Part shown: positions 36,013-45,431 of the stretch, piece after piece | Layout of the letters: every line of letters starts with the position of its first letter | Numbering within the stretch: position 1 is the first letter of the stretch | Assembly: GCA_019359015.1 (NCBI GenBank) | Contig: JAHHID010000003.1 | Location: forward strand, 1 to 64,000 | Length of the DNA stretch: 64,000 nt | DNA from: Spirirestis rafaelensis WJT71-NPBG6 | GTDB lineage: Bacteria; Cyanobacteriota; Cyanobacteriia; Cyanobacteriales; Nostocaceae | Reading direction: 5' to 3' | Notes under the pieces: model-generated | Seen by the model: only the letters and a program-made list of their open reading frames with translations | Databases searched by the model: none | Told to the model about the DNA's origin: nothing | Translations under genes and position numbers: made by a program

Positions 36013-36222
36013 AGTAATGCTAAAATATTTCTTATAAGGAGAAATTTAGCTTTATCCTCCCAATTACATTTTAGCGATCGCCTACCCGTAAAAAAGCGCG
36101 ATCGCTTTTGTGCAGCCATCTCAAAATTTAAGCAAATCGAGAGCGATCGCACAACGATTATATAGTTAACTGAACTTGTACAAACTTGATTTGACGCCGC
36201 TTAAAACTTCTGAAAGTCAATT

Positions 36223-37596
36223 TTAGAAATTTTGACCTGTATAAATTGAGCGCACTTCGCCGTTGCGACGTACAACAGCTTCACCCTTACTCACCTCCAC
36301 TAATGTCCAACCGCTAGAACCAATGCTTTCGCCCACATCAATGCGGCGCGTTACGCCATCGACTTTAAACAAAGCGGCAGATTTATCACCTAATTCTAAC
36401 AATCCTTCCAAAATATAGGTAGGAGCCGCAACAGTTTCCAAATATGCCTGTTTTTCAGCTGTTTTTGGTTCTTTTGGCGTTGAAGATTCTGGGGCTGTGG
36501 CTGCGGGTAGTTTTGGTGGTGTCGCTTGAAAAGCAGTAACAGGTAAGACAGGTACAGGTTTAGACGGTTGTCGCAAAGTAATCGGTGCATTTCGCACAGC
36601 TACAGGCTTGAGTTCTGTTCGCACCGCAGCCGATACCATGTTGACAGGCACGGGTTTAGGTGCTTTGCTGACAGAATTTAAAGCGTTTTTTACTGGTTTC
36701 GATTTAGATGCGTGAGAAGGCACCGACGGTAAAATTTTCCGAACGCCAGCAATTGGGGGTGGCGCATAGCGCATTGGTTGCGGGGCTTGATAAACGGGGA
36801 TGTAGATCCGCTCGACGATGGTTGTGCGGGGTGCTTGGGTGGGGGTTGTATTGTTAGCGGCAAGAACTGGTGGTAAGTTACCGTTGGCTGGTGGATTTAC
36901 TGTTGGGGTAACATAAGCAAAAGCTGTTTGGGTAGGAATTACCGCAGTGGCGATCGCAGTTTTAGTAGATTTTTGAGAGGTTCTTGCTTCTTGTCTGTCA
37001 ATGATTGCCAGCGCTCCCAACATATATTGAACTAAATCTGCCTCAACTTCAACTTTGGTAGGCAATTGAGTTTGTAATTGGGGCTTTTGAATCGATTGCT
37101 CGATCAATTTATAATTTACCCGGTAAATTAATCCAGAGTTGAGCAAAAAGATAATACCAGCGATCGCCACGCCTACGGTAGCTCCAAAAGACAGCAATTT
37201 GCCCCAAGCAGTCCGCGCTTTGTGATGCTTTGTACTGACTGATGTAGTTGCAGCGGGAGTACCAACTACAAACGTACTCAATTGCTTTCTACCTTGAGAA
37301 GTTGTTTCTATCGGTGGCGATGTTTCCGGCAAAACGATTTGCGATGTTTTGGACGTGGGGATAACATATTCTGGATACAGCGCCGTTTGCAAATCCTCTA
37401 TACGGCTTCGTGGGGTGTGACTGCTGTAATGTATTGTTTGGGAAGGCATCCCATTACTATGCAAAATATTGTCAATATCGGCAAAGAGTTCATCCATAAA
37501 GCCATCAGCATATGACTCTATCGACCAAGGTTCGCTGCCGATCAGCTCTTCTGAAGGTTCCGGAATTATAAGATGGGTGCTGGCTTGTTGTGACAT
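36223..37596 (-). CDS. Single-pass membrane protein with GspC/PilP-like C-terminal domain
   Basis: 457 residues. The first 130 are polar and variable, a membrane segment lies at about 137-157 (LLSFGATVGVAIAGIIFLLN), and a long Pro/Ala/Thr-rich linker leads to a compact C-terminal module at about 395-457: ILEGLLELGDKSAALFKVDGVTRRIDVGESIGSSGWTLVEVSKGEAVVRRNGEVRSIYTGQNF in outline. Its pattern (GxLELGDxSAALFxVxGxxxxVxVGxxIGxxGWxLxxV) resembles the HR/IMAD-type domain of GspC and PilP, which link inner-membrane secretion machinery to the outer membrane. A role in a pilus or secretion apparatus is thus possible but unproven; no such genes adjoin it. The promoter would lie in the 240-bp spacer towards mnmG. 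Confidence 0.6.
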   Translation of the reverse strand: MSQQASTHLIIPEPSEELIGSEPWSIESYADGFMDELFADIDNILHSNGMPSQTIHYSSHTPRSRIEDLQTALYPEYVIPTSKTSQIVLPETSPPIETTSQGRKQLSTFVVGTPAATTSVSTKHHKARTAWGKLLSFGATVGVAIAGIIFLLNSGLIYRVNYKLIEQSIQKPQLQTQLPTKVEVEADLVQYMLGALAIIDRQEARTSQKSTKTAIATAVIPTQTAFAYVTPTVNPPANGNLPPVLAANNTTPTQAPRTTIVERIYIPVYQAPQPMRYAPPPIAGVRKILPSVPSHASKSKPVKNALNSVSKAPKPVPVNMVSAAVRTELKPVAVRNAPITLRQPSKPVPVLPVTAFQATPPKLPAATAPESSTPKEPKTAEKQAYLETVAAPTYILEGLLELGDKSAALFKVDGVTRRIDVGESIGSSGWTLVEVSKGEAVVRRNGEVRSIYTGQNF

Positions 37597-37838
37597 AGCG
37601 ATTTTAAGTTGTGGCTTTTGGGACGATAGAGTTCGCCTATACTGCCTGAAAGTATGGATTTTGCCTATTTCTATGCAATCTCTCGTCCAAATAAGACAAG
37701 TTGATGGGGTAAGTAGTATGAAATGTCAACTTTAAACCGGAAACTGCTGATAATGCCAGTTTTGAACTAATGTCATCTATCATACCAGTCTCTTCCGGTT
37801 TCACCCTACTACTATACTCATCCTTCATGAAGTTTATT

Positions 37839-39761
37839 TTAAGCTAAAGCTGAAAACTCCTTGGGCGTCTTGTTCCTACGTAATTCTAAATATAGTAATA
37901 GGGCATTGACATCAGCAGGATTAACACCTCCTATACGTGCTGCTTGTCCGATTGTCAGTGGTTTTACGGTATTCAGCTTTTCTCGTGCTTCTTTGGATAG
38001 GGTATCAATCGTTGCGTAGTCTAGATCCCCTGGCAACTGACGGTGTGCTTGGCGGGCTATTTGGTCGATTTGATTTTGTTGGCGTTGTAAATACCCGGAA
38101 TATTTAATGTCAATTTCAGCACCTTCTTTTTCAGCTGTTTTTAAGTTGGGGTTGCCGAGTTGATATCTATCGAGGTCAACATAATGGAATCCCGGACGCC
38201 GCAGCAAGTCAGCAAGGGTGATTGAACCTTTGATTGTTTGTTGAGTACCGGAAGCGATCGCCATTCCGATTTCTGACTGTTCTTTTACCCGCGTTGCGTA
38301 CAGCCGTTCTTTTTCGGCAGTAATATTCTCTTGCTTGCGGGTAAATAATTCCCAGCGGCGATCGTCAATCAAACCAATTTCCCGTCCCAAAGGAGTCAAA
38401 CGTTGGTCGGCATTGTCAGAACGCAGTACTAAACGATACTCAGACCTACTCGTAAGCATTCGGTAAGGCTCACGCAAATCCTTGGTACACAAGTCATCTA
38501 ACAGCGTCCCGATGTAACTTTCCTCACGAGAAAAAACAATCATTTCCTGACCGCGCACAAACCGCGCTGCATTAATTCCCGCCACAATTCCTTGGGTTGC
38601 GGCTTCTTCATAGCCAGTTGTACCATTAATCTGTCCCGCACAGAACAACCCAGCAACTTTTTTGGTCATCAACGTTGGATAACATTGAGTCGCTGGTAAG
38701 TAATCGTACTCAACAGCATAAGCTGGGCGCAGCATGGTACAGTTTTCTAAACCAGGAAGACTCCGCAACATCAAAAGTTGTAAGTTTTCTGGCAAGCCTG
38801 TAGAAAAGCCTTGAATATAAAGTTCGGGAATATCTCGCCCTTCTGGTTCAATAAAGATTTGGTGGCTTTCCTTATCGGCAAAGCGGACAATTTTATCTTC
38901 AATACTCGGACAATATCGCGGTCCTTTAGCTTCCACCCAACCGCCATAAACCGGCGACAAATGCAAATTTTCCCGAATTAGGCGATGAGTTTCCGCCGTC
39001 GTGCGGGTAATATGGCAAGGTATTTGTTCTCTTTCTACCCACACATCCGGGTCAAAGCTAAACCAGCGGACTTCTTCATCCCCCGGTTGCGGTGACATTT
39101 TACTGTAATCTACAGACCGCTTGTCAACTCGTGCTGGCGTTCCCGTCTTTAATCGTCCGGTTTCAAATCCCAAGCGATTGAGAGTTTGTGTCAAGCCTTC
39201 AGCGGCAAATTCTCCAGCGCGTCCCGCTGCCATCGACTTGTTACCAACCCAAATTCGTCCCCCTAAAAACGTTCCTGTGGTCAAAATCACCGCTTTGCAG
39301 GCAAACCCGACACCAAAGTAAGTTTCAACGCCGATAACTTCATCGTTTGCGCCTAAAACTAAATCCGTCGCCATTGCTTCGCGGATCGTTAAGTTTTCTT
39401 GATTTTCGACAATATTCTTCATTACTGCCGCATATTCCCGCTTGTCAGTTTGAGCGCGTAAAGCCCAAACCGCAGGTCCCCGCGAAGAGTTGAGAATCCG
39501 CTTTTGTAAGTAGGTGCGGTCTGCGATTTTACCGATTTCCCCGCCGAGTGCATCTACCTCATGGGTCAACTGAGATTTTGCCGGACCACCCACCGCTGGG
39601 TTGCAGGGTTGCCAAGCAATTTTATCCAAGTTAAGTGTCAGCAGCAGGGTACGACAACCCAAGCGGGCGCTAGCGAGGGCTGCTTCGCAACCAGAGTGAC
39701 CTGCACCGACGACAATGACATCGAAAGCGTCTTGGAATTCAATGGAATTGTGCATGGTCAT
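37839..39761 (-). CDS. mnmG: tRNA uridine 5-carboxymethylaminomethyl modification enzyme MnmG (GidA)
   Basis: A 640-residue FAD enzyme that, with MnmE, installs the (carboxymethyl)aminomethyl group on U34 of several tRNAs. The dinucleotide motif [21 protein letters not shown] stands at the N-terminus, followed by the family blocks [73 protein letters not shown] and [20 protein letters not shown], and the C-terminal helical domain containing [15 protein letters not shown] that binds MnmE and tRNA. Length is standard. It is a single gene between two others on the same strand. Confidence 0.96.
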   Translation of the reverse strand: MTMHNSIEFQDAFDVIVVGAGHSGCEAALASARLGCRTLLLTLNLDKIAWQPCNPAVGGPAKSQLTHEVDALGGEIGKIADRTYLQKRILNSSRGPAVWALRAQTDKREYAAVMKNIVENQENLTIREAMATDLVLGANDEVIGVETYFGVGFACKAVILTTGTFLGGRIWVGNKSMAAGRAGEFAAEGLTQTLNRLGFETGRLKTGTPARVDKRSVDYSKMSPQPGDEEVRWFSFDPDVWVEREQIPCHITRTTAETHRLIRENLHLSPVYGGWVEAKGPRYCPSIEDKIVRFADKESHQIFIEPEGRDIPELYIQGFSTGLPENLQLLMLRSLPGLENCTMLRPAYAVEYDYLPATQCYPTLMTKKVAGLFCAGQINGTTGYEEAATQGIVAGINAARFVRGQEMIVFSREESYIGTLLDDLCTKDLREPYRMLTSRSEYRLVLRSDNADQRLTPLGREIGLIDDRRWELFTRKQENITAEKERLYATRVKEQSEIGMAIASGTQQTIKGSITLADLLRRPGFHYVDLDRYQLGNPNLKTAEKEGAEIDIKYSGYLQRQQNQIDQIARQAHRQLPGDLDYATIDTLSKEAREKLNTVKPLTIGQAARIGGVNPADVNALLLYLELRRNKTPKEFSALA

Positions 39762-39856
39762 ACTTAAGTATCAGCAAGCTTAGAGTTATTCTTAATAATA
39801 ACCGATTCAGTGGTTAAATGGTCGTAGGTTCTTGACTACAATGAATTGTAATAACT

Positions 39857-40780
39857 ATGGATAAAGAATATTTTTTCATATTTAAATTAAGTAAAAAAAT
39901 AATGAAACGATTTCTGCGAAAAACTTATTTTTTTATTATTTTTATTTTTATAGTTTTTGCTTTAGTTGCTAGTAATGGAATTACTCATAGGACATTAAGT
40001 ACAGATATCCAACAATTGCAAGATTGTTTAAATGCTCGTTCTTCAGCTGGTTATAGAGATTTAGATAAACTTTGCCCAAATACATCACAACCAATAATTT
40101 CACCAACTTTTACTACACCCCAAATCCCCGATGCAAATTTGCCGGAACCACAGCGCTTTTTGAGTGCGATCGCACATCAATTACCAACAATTCCCCAACC
40201 TGGTACTTTTGAATATATTTTGTTGAGAGCATACGGTGCGGCATTTGTAAATCAACAGCCAGAAATAAAACTGCCGCCAAAAGTTATCTTAGCTAACGAG
40301 CAAGAAACGAAAGATTTCCAAACTACTTTAACAATGGGGAAAGTAAATGGTACTAATGACTGTTATTTACAAAAATCGGCAGCAGACGCTTTAAATAAAG
40401 CAAAATTAGCCGTCACAATTCCCTTAAAATCTGGTTATGGCGGTGGTGATTGTACTCGCACTTTTGCGACCAATTTGAGATTTTGGAGAAAATACGCTAA
40501 TAACAATACTTTGGAACGAGTTAGACAAGGTAAAGAGACAGCAATTCTCGGTGTAGTAGCACCACCTGGAGCATCACAACATCTCTGGGGATTAGCGATT
40601 GATTTACGGGTTTATAGTCAAGCGCAAAGACAAGCGCTGAACAAAAATGGTTGGTTTCAAACTGTAGAAAATGATGTCCCACATTGGACTTATGTGGGTT
40701 TAACTGAAGAAAATTTACCTAGATTTGGGTTTAAAAACAAAATCGTTAGGGGAACTACTTATTGGTTGATACCGCTGTAA
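39857..40780 (+). CDS. M15 (VanY/DdcY-like) D-alanyl-D-alanine carboxypeptidase family protein
   Basis: 307 residues from the first ATG; a second ATG at 39902 begins MKRFLRKTYFFIIFIF, a basic stretch and hydrophobic segment (about 16-42 of the longer form), giving a signal anchor. Pro-rich spacer follows. The zinc carboxypeptidase pattern is at the end: GASQHLWGLAIDLRV (H-x6-D pattern of the M15/VanY motif) and PHWTYVG (third metal ligand). LKSGYGGGDCTRTFATNLRFW in the middle fits the substrate-binding arginine region. The enzyme probably trims peptidoglycan stem peptides in the periplasm; the active sequence motifs are intact. Start choice is unresolved since neither ATG has a strong ribosome site. 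Confidence 0.75.
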   Translation: MDKEYFFIFKLSKKIMKRFLRKTYFFIIFIFIVFALVASNGITHRTLSTDIQQLQDCLNARSSAGYRDLDKLCPNTSQPIISPTFTTPQIPDANLPEPQRFLSAIAHQLPTIPQPGTFEYILLRAYGAAFVNQQPEIKLPPKVILANEQETKDFQTTLTMGKVNGTNDCYLQKSAADALNKAKLAVTIPLKSGYGGGDCTRTFATNLRFWRKYANNNTLERVRQGKETAILGVVAPPGASQHLWGLAIDLRVYSQAQRQALNKNGWFQTVENDVPHWTYVGLTEENLPRFGFKNKIVRGTTYWLIPL

Positions 40781-40789
40781 TAAATTATC

Positions 40790-41452
40790 TCAAAACTTTG
40801 AACTATTTTTCGATTTAGTAACTCCCAATAATAAATTATTAACAAGAGTTTCAGCAAATTGGTTGTCTAATGGTGCATGTCCTACCAATAACCGATAGAA
40901 AATCGGTCCATAGACTTGATCGATCACCACATCCAAGTCTAATGCTGACAACTCATCGTGTTCTATTGCTTGTTCAAATATTTGGCGAACGGCTGCTCGA
41001 CGACGAGCAATGAACTGTTCGCGAAACGCTTCTGCCAAAGTTGAATCAGTATGTATTGCAGCAACTAGACTTGCCATTGTTGAACCAAATTTCATTGTTT
41101 TATGTGCAACAAATGACGCTTGTATAAATGCCAAAAGGTCGTCACGCAACGAGCCTGTGTTGGGAATCGCCACAACGTTAGCAGTTCTTTCGGCAAACGC
41201 CTCCATCACCACCGCAGCTTTATTTGACCACCAGCGATAAATGGTTTTATTGCTCACTCCTGCCTTGGCTGCAATTGCTTGAATCGTCATATCAGCATAG
41301 CCGACTTCTTCCAATAGCTCCGCCGCTGCATTGAGAATCGCTTGATGTGCTCGTTCACTGCGACGACGAGGATTCGGGACTTTTGACGCAGAACTCCCGT
41401 TCACGCTGTCATCAAAAAATCTTGCAGACGTAGACTCAGGCAATGGAACCAT
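40790..41452 (-). CDS. TetR-family transcriptional repressor
   Basis: 220 residues. After a non-conserved 30-residue head (PESTSARFFDDSVNG..RRRSERA) the HTH domain follows: AHQAILNAAAELLEEVGYADMTIQAIAAKAGVSNKTIYRWWSNKAAVVMEAF (about 35-86), textbook TetR. The ligand-binding part (SFVAHKTMKFGSTMASLVAAI, EQFIARRRAAVRQIFEQAI) resembles TetR_C_16-type regulators. It is divergent from a SnoaL-like gene, with two near-identical palindromes in the 116-bp gap, so it is expected to repress itself and that gene; the inducer is unknown. Confidence 0.9.
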   Translation of the reverse strand: MVPLPESTSARFFDDSVNGSSASKVPNPRRRSERAHQAILNAAAELLEEVGYADMTIQAIAAKAGVSNKTIYRWWSNKAAVVMEAFAERTANVVAIPNTGSLRDDLLAFIQASFVAHKTMKFGSTMASLVAAIHTDSTLAEAFREQFIARRRAAVRQIFEQAIEHDELSALDLDVVIDQVYGPIFYRLLVGHAPLDNQFAETLVNNLLLGVTKSKNSSKF

Positions 41453-41482
41453 AACTTAGCTGTGCTATTTCGCAAATTATAC

Positions 41483-41496
41483 ACGACATATGTCGT
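41483..41496. promoter_or_regulatory. Probable TetR operator, palindrome 1
   Basis: ACGACATATGTCGT is a perfect 14-bp palindrome in the tetR/SnoaL intergenic region. Its half-site ACGACA recurs in the second palindrome; centre-to-centre distance is 33 bp. Confidence 0.7.
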
Positions 41497-41515
41497 TTAC
41501 TCAATTATTGACAAC

Positions 41516-41529
41516 ACGACACATGTCGT
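41516..41529. promoter_or_regulatory. Probable TetR operator, palindrome 2
   Basis: ACGACACATGTCGT differs from palindrome 1 at one base (C for T at the centre). It lies 40 bp before the SnoaL-like start codon, well placed to block that promoter. Confidence 0.7.
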
Positions 41530-41568
41530 TTATTCTAGGAATTATACAAATCGAGGTAAATTAGGCAA

Positions 41569-42006
41569 ATGCAATCGACATTAACATCAGAAGAATGCCA
41601 AGCATTCAAGAACTTAGTTCAGGACTACTACGCTGTCTGGAGTCCGGGGCGTAACTCATTCGACATCAGCAAAGCAGAAAGTTTTTATAGCCAAGGATCT
41701 GAACTAACTGCCTACGATGTTTTCCACACAGACGGAGCGATCAAAGGATGGGATAATTACAGGGCTGAATTAACTAGAATTATGGATAATTTTGCAGATT
41801 TTAATATCATCATGAACAAGGATGATGTAGAGGTTTTTTGTCATGGTGATATTGCTTGGACAACCTCCGACTTCAAAATAAAAGGTGCGTTTAAAAATGG
41901 TCAACCAATTGAGTCAGTTGGTCGAAATTCACTTGTTTGGCAGCGTCAAGATAACGGACGATGGTTGATTGTTCACGAACATTCCTCAGCACCAATTATG
42001 AGTTGA
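41569..42006 (+). CDS. SnoaL-like (NTF2-fold) protein
   Basis: 145 residues in the cone-shaped NTF2-like fold: helical start (EECQAFKNLVQDYYAVWSPGRNSFDISKAESFYS), a strand with AYDVFHTDGAIKGWDNYRAELTRIMDNFADFNI, then IAWTTSDFKIKGAFKNGQPIESVGRNSLVWQRQDNGRWLIVHEHSSAP, which is the SnoaL_3-type strand set ending in HEHSS. Members of this superfamily include isomerases, dehydratases and ligand-binding proteins; no catalytic pair can be assigned. GAGG lies 14 bases before the ATG, with a weak ribosome site. It is controlled, by position, by the divergent TetR. Confidence 0.8.
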   Translation: MQSTLTSEECQAFKNLVQDYYAVWSPGRNSFDISKAESFYSQGSELTAYDVFHTDGAIKGWDNYRAELTRIMDNFADFNIIMNKDDVEVFCHGDIAWTTSDFKIKGAFKNGQPIESVGRNSLVWQRQDNGRWLIVHEHSSAPIMS

Positions 42007-42236
42007 AAAGATATCTGGGCAATATACACTTCTGCATACATCACATATTTGAATTTCTATATTTTGTGCAATTGTGTAAATAGCGATCGCCTAATTTTTT
42101 CACGCTAGCGATCGCTTTTAAATAATTACTTCTGATATAGTGATTCTACAAAACTCGGAAATTTGACAGGGCAGCTATAAATATACGTTCCGCCCGCTAC
42201 AATAATTACTACAATAAAAGCACACACCTAACTTTT

Positions 42237-42240
42237 GGAG
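42237..42240 (+). promoter_or_regulatory. Ribosome binding site that fixes the TIGR04376 start
   Basis: GGAG stands 8 bases before the GTG at 42249 but only 2 before the alternative TTG at 42243, so GTG is preferred. Confidence 0.6.
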
Positions 42241-42248
42241 TTTTGGCA

Positions 42249-42821
42249 GTGGGCTTATTTGATGATTTGAGTCGGTTTCTCGAAAACCGTTTAGAAGAAT
42301 TTCTGCGAAATAATCCGCATTTAGAGTTAGAAGCGCTGTTAGAACAACTGCGCGAGCAAGAGGGAGACACGTTAAAGTTGATTGCAGATTTACAAGTACA
42401 GGAAAAGCGATCGCAAGACGATATTCTCTCCACCGCGCAAGAAATCCAAAAATGGCATATCCGCGTTCAAAAAGCGCAAGCCTCTGGTAGACAGGATTTG
42501 GTAGCAGCAGCACAAGAACGCGAAGCCGCTTTGTTGCGCGAAGGAAATCAGCGCTGGGGACAAATGCAAGGGCTGAAAGAACGCATTAATCAATCTAAAG
42601 AATTACTGCGGAAAATACAAGTACGCCGTCAAGAAGTGCAAACCAAAGCCGCTGAAGCGCAGACAGTGCGTGCTAAAGCTCAAACTCAGCAGCGCTTTGA
42701 AACTAATGGTTGGTCGAATAAAGCCAGTAGTTATAGTGGGTTTGACGACTTAGAAGAGAAGTTTTTGCGCTGGGAAACTCAAGATGAGTTGGATGCGATG
42801 AAGCGGAACATGGGAAAATAA
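42249..42821 (+). CDS. TIGR04376-family coiled-coil protein
   Basis: 190 residues from the GTG at 42249. A TTG two codons earlier has the ribosome site only 2 bases away, whereas GGAG at 42237-42240 is 8 bases from the GTG, and the protein then begins MGLFDDLSRFLENRLEEFL, matching the small cyanobacterial family TIGR04376. Most of the chain is predicted long helix with Gln/Glu heptads (about 35-150, ILSTAQEIQKWHIRVQKAQ, RRQEVQTKAAEAQTVRAKA), superficially like PspA. The last 30 residues (SGFDDLEEKFLRWETQDELDAMKRNM) are conserved in outline. Function is unknown. Confidence 0.7.
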   Translation: MGLFDDLSRFLENRLEEFLRNNPHLELEALLEQLREQEGDTLKLIADLQVQEKRSQDDILSTAQEIQKWHIRVQKAQASGRQDLVAAAQEREAALLREGNQRWGQMQGLKERINQSKELLRKIQVRRQEVQTKAAEAQTVRAKAQTQQRFETNGWSNKASSYSGFDDLEEKFLRWETQDELDAMKRNMGK

Positions 42822-42960
42822 ACTGTAATCGGGGGTGGGGGATGGGATCGATAAGTTTCTTATTCTTGCGGCTACGAGAGCCGTAGAGCCGCGCTGAGAA
42901 TACGGCGATGAGTTCTATCATGATTGAATACTTAACTTATTTTATATAAAAACTTATAAA

Positions 42961-42998
42961 TTGTAGGTTGGTATTGAAAGGCAAAACCCAACCTACAA
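42961..42998. terminator. Bidirectional hairpin terminator
   Basis: TTGTAGGTTGG and CCAACCTACAA form a perfect 11-bp stem over a 16-base loop, followed by TTTTTATG. It lies between the convergent TIGR04376 and SH3 genes. Confidence 0.7.
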
Positions 42999-43001
42999 TT
43001 T

Positions 43002-43517
43002 TTATGGACAAGCTATATAATTGGAATTTACCCAGCCTTCTAATCCATTAACTCTGTTGTTTGGTCCAGATATGACACGCACGTAAGACCAATTACTTTG
43101 AGATTTGATGGGGAGTACTGTATTTCCATTATTTAGTCCAGCCCTAGATTTTCCATTAGGAGATAAGCGAAGGGCTAACTGTCCTGTTTGGATGCCTGTT
43201 ACACTACAATAAGCTTCTACAACTTCATTATCTGGTTGCAGTCTAACTTGGCTTTGATGAATATAACCAGAGCGACCGCAAACATCTGTTTTGTACCATC
43301 CATTTGCATTATCATAGACAGCTATAGATGTTTGTGCTCTGACTGAACAAATAATAGCACCATTCGGTTTTGCTCTAACATTTGATGGCGGGTTTATAAC
43401 AACAGCTGATTGTACATATTGGGCATTAGCTGAAGGTGCTTTCAATAATAATGGAATAATAGCAAATAAAGTAATATTGACACCATAAAATACTATGTTA
43501 TGAATCGGTTTCTTCAT
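43002..43517 (-). CDS. Secreted SH3-domain protein
   Basis: 171 residues with an N-terminal signal peptide (MKKPIHNIVFYGVNITLFAIIPLLL, cut near ANAQ about residue 32). The mature part has two bacterial SH3 modules: one around 37-92 (PPSNVRAKPNGAIICSV, GWYKTDVCGRSGYIHQSQV) and one around 100-168 (QLALRLSPNGKSRAGLNNGNTVLPI, NWSYVRVISG, LEGWVNSNYIACP). Two cysteines, one in each repeat, plus one at 55-56 may form disulfides. SH3b domains in secreted bacterial proteins bind peptidoglycan or metals. It is a single gene; the hairpin at 42961-42998 ends the transcript. Confidence 0.8.
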   Translation of the reverse strand: MKKPIHNIVFYGVNITLFAIIPLLLKAPSANAQYVQSAVVINPPSNVRAKPNGAIICSVRAQTSIAVYDNANGWYKTDVCGRSGYIHQSQVRLQPDNEVVEAYCSVTGIQTGQLALRLSPNGKSRAGLNNGNTVLPIKSQSNWSYVRVISGPNNRVNGLEGWVNSNYIACP

Positions 43518-43752
43518 ATTGTTACTATTCTTTAAATCTCATGTTTTGATTTATATCATGTCCGTTGAAATGCAACTTAATTGCGAGTGAAGCAATCACT
43601 AATAAAAGTGCGATCGCTTCTCAATCACAAAGACGCTGCGTCCACACACTCACGTTCGCAATGACAAATTGCAAGTGATTAACCGGAGATGAGATTATTG
43701 ATTTTAACCAAAAAATCAATAATTTTATTTATACTAATAAAAATTAATAATA

Positions 43753-43786
43753 TGCCAGGGGGATTTTACCGAAAATCCCCCTGGCA
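43753..43786. terminator. 15-bp perfect hairpin downstream of the TPR gene
   Basis: TGCCAGGGGGATTTT and AAAATCCCCCTGGCA pair perfectly over ACCG, 17 bp past the TPR gene's stop codon on its transcript side. The stem ends in T/A runs, so it functions as a plausible rho-independent terminator for that gene. Confidence 0.75.
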
Positions 43787-43802
43787 ATCGCTTTTTAAAT
43801 TG

Positions 43803-45419
43803 TTATTGCTGAAGTTTGCAAATTATGTCAATAATGTGTTGATAATACTGTGTATTTCCTTCTTGTTGATATAAATCGGCTGCTTTCTGAAAATTGGCGA
43901 TCGCACTTTCTATATCTCCCAAATTATGGTGGATATCAGCCCGAACGATGTAAGCTGATGCGAAATACGGTTCTAAATGCAAGGCTTGGTTTAAGTCTAA
44001 GAGCGCTTGTTGGAAGTCACCCAACAAAGAATAGCTACGACCTCGATTATACCAGTTTTCAGCAACGCCCTTGTCTATGGTTATTGCCCGGTCATAATCT
44101 TCAATTGCACCTTGAAAATCTTCTAAAGCATAGCGAGCATTAGCGCGATCGCTGTAAAATGCAGCTGTGCTGGGGTTAATTTTTATTGCTTTAGTATAAT
44201 CAGCGATCGCTCTTTGATAATCTTCTAAAACAAAGTAGGTAGAACCCCGATTGTAATAAGCTTCTATCAAGTCGGCATTGAGTTGTAATGCAGAATTATA
44301 ATCTTCAATCGCACCTCGTTCATCTCCTAAATTGCGACGAGCATTACCTAGATTGCAGTATGCTTGAGAGAAGTTAGGATTAAGCTGAATTGCTTTTTGG
44401 TTATCTACAATTGCACCGGCAAAATCTTCGAGAGCATCGCGGGCAATAGCTCTACCATAGTATGCTTCTATTAAGTTGGAATTAATTTGTAATGCGCGAT
44501 CATAATCGGCGATCGCTTCTTTATAATTACCCAAACTACGATGAGCGGTTGCGCGATCGCAATATCCTTCAGCTAGATGGGGATGAAGTTGCAATAATTC
44601 GTTACAATCTGCAAGTGCCCCTTGAAAATCCCCTAATTGAGAGCGTGCATTCGCTCGAAAGCCGTAAACTAAAACTAGATACGGATTCTGCTCTAATGCC
44701 TGATCGTAATCTTCAATAGCTGCCTGATAATCTCCCAAGGTGGCGCGGACAAGACCCCGATTATAGTAAGCTTGTACATCATCAGGATGCAGCTTTAAAG
44801 TTTGATTGAAGTCAGCAATCGCTTTCTGATATTCTTTGAGGGAAGTATAAACCAGACCGCGATTGTAGTATGCCGTTGCATAATTAGGGTTTATTGTCAA
44901 TGCGCGGTTGTAATCGGCGATCGCTTCCTGATAATCTGCAAGAGCGTAGCGGGCATTACCTCGATTATGATAAGCATCTATAAAATTGGGATCTAGTCGC
45001 AATGCCAGATTTTGATCAGCGATCGCACTTTGATAATCTTTTAATTGATAGCGAACATTACCCCGATTGCTGTAAGCTTCAGCAAAATTAGGATTTAGCT
45101 CCAAAGCGGAGTTAAAATTTTCAATTGCTTTTGGATAATCGCCTTGTTCGCAAAGCGTCAAACCTTGATTATAGTAGGCAATAGACATATCAAAATTAAT
45201 CTGGGCAGCTAAGGCAGGATTAATTTTGATTGAGGAGTGATAATCGGCGATCGCATTTTGATAATCACCCATTGCAAAATAAGCATTACCTCGGTTTTGG
45301 TAAACTTCGGCAAAATCGGGATTGATTTGCAATGCAGAGTTAAAATAAGCGATCGCTCCTTGATAATCTCCTTGGGAATTCTTGTTTATTCCTTGGTGTA
45401 AAAAATCTTCAGCATTCAT
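43803..45419 (-). CDS. TPR-repeat protein
   Basis: 538 residues, essentially all tetratricopeptide repeats, about 14-15 copies of the 34-residue A(Y/F)xNRGNxxxxxGDYQ.AIADYN.AL.xNP type. They differ from canonical TPR in frequent YNRG/DRAN starts typical of cyanobacterial TPR proteins. No signal peptide or membrane segment precedes them, so a cytosolic scaffold for protein-protein contacts is likely; partners are unknown. The last repeat ends in a helix with YQQEGNTQYYQHIIDIICKLQQ, a capping motif. It ends 17 bp before a strong terminator hairpin and starts 12 bp downstream of the YciI gene, so the two may be one transcript (YciI first). Confidence 0.93.
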   Translation of the reverse strand: MNAEDFLHQGINKNSQGDYQGAIAYFNSALQINPDFAEVYQNRGNAYFAMGDYQNAIADYHSSIKINPALAAQINFDMSIAYYNQGLTLCEQGDYPKAIENFNSALELNPNFAEAYSNRGNVRYQLKDYQSAIADQNLALRLDPNFIDAYHNRGNARYALADYQEAIADYNRALTINPNYATAYYNRGLVYTSLKEYQKAIADFNQTLKLHPDDVQAYYNRGLVRATLGDYQAAIEDYDQALEQNPYLVLVYGFRANARSQLGDFQGALADCNELLQLHPHLAEGYCDRATAHRSLGNYKEAIADYDRALQINSNLIEAYYGRAIARDALEDFAGAIVDNQKAIQLNPNFSQAYCNLGNARRNLGDERGAIEDYNSALQLNADLIEAYYNRGSTYFVLEDYQRAIADYTKAIKINPSTAAFYSDRANARYALEDFQGAIEDYDRAITIDKGVAENWYNRGRSYSLLGDFQQALLDLNQALHLEPYFASAYIVRADIHHNLGDIESAIANFQKAADLYQQEGNTQYYQHIIDIICKLQQ

Positions 45420-45431
45420 CTGATTTTTGAT

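Noticed and set aside
36040-36150. Cluster of three HIP1 octamers as a regulatory site
   Set aside because: HIP1 is spread throughout the window in genes and spacers, so a local cluster is not evidence for regulation.
43689-43874. Plus-strand frame of 61 codons rich in Leu and Ile
   Set aside because: Runs through the terminator hairpin and into the TPR gene on the other strand.
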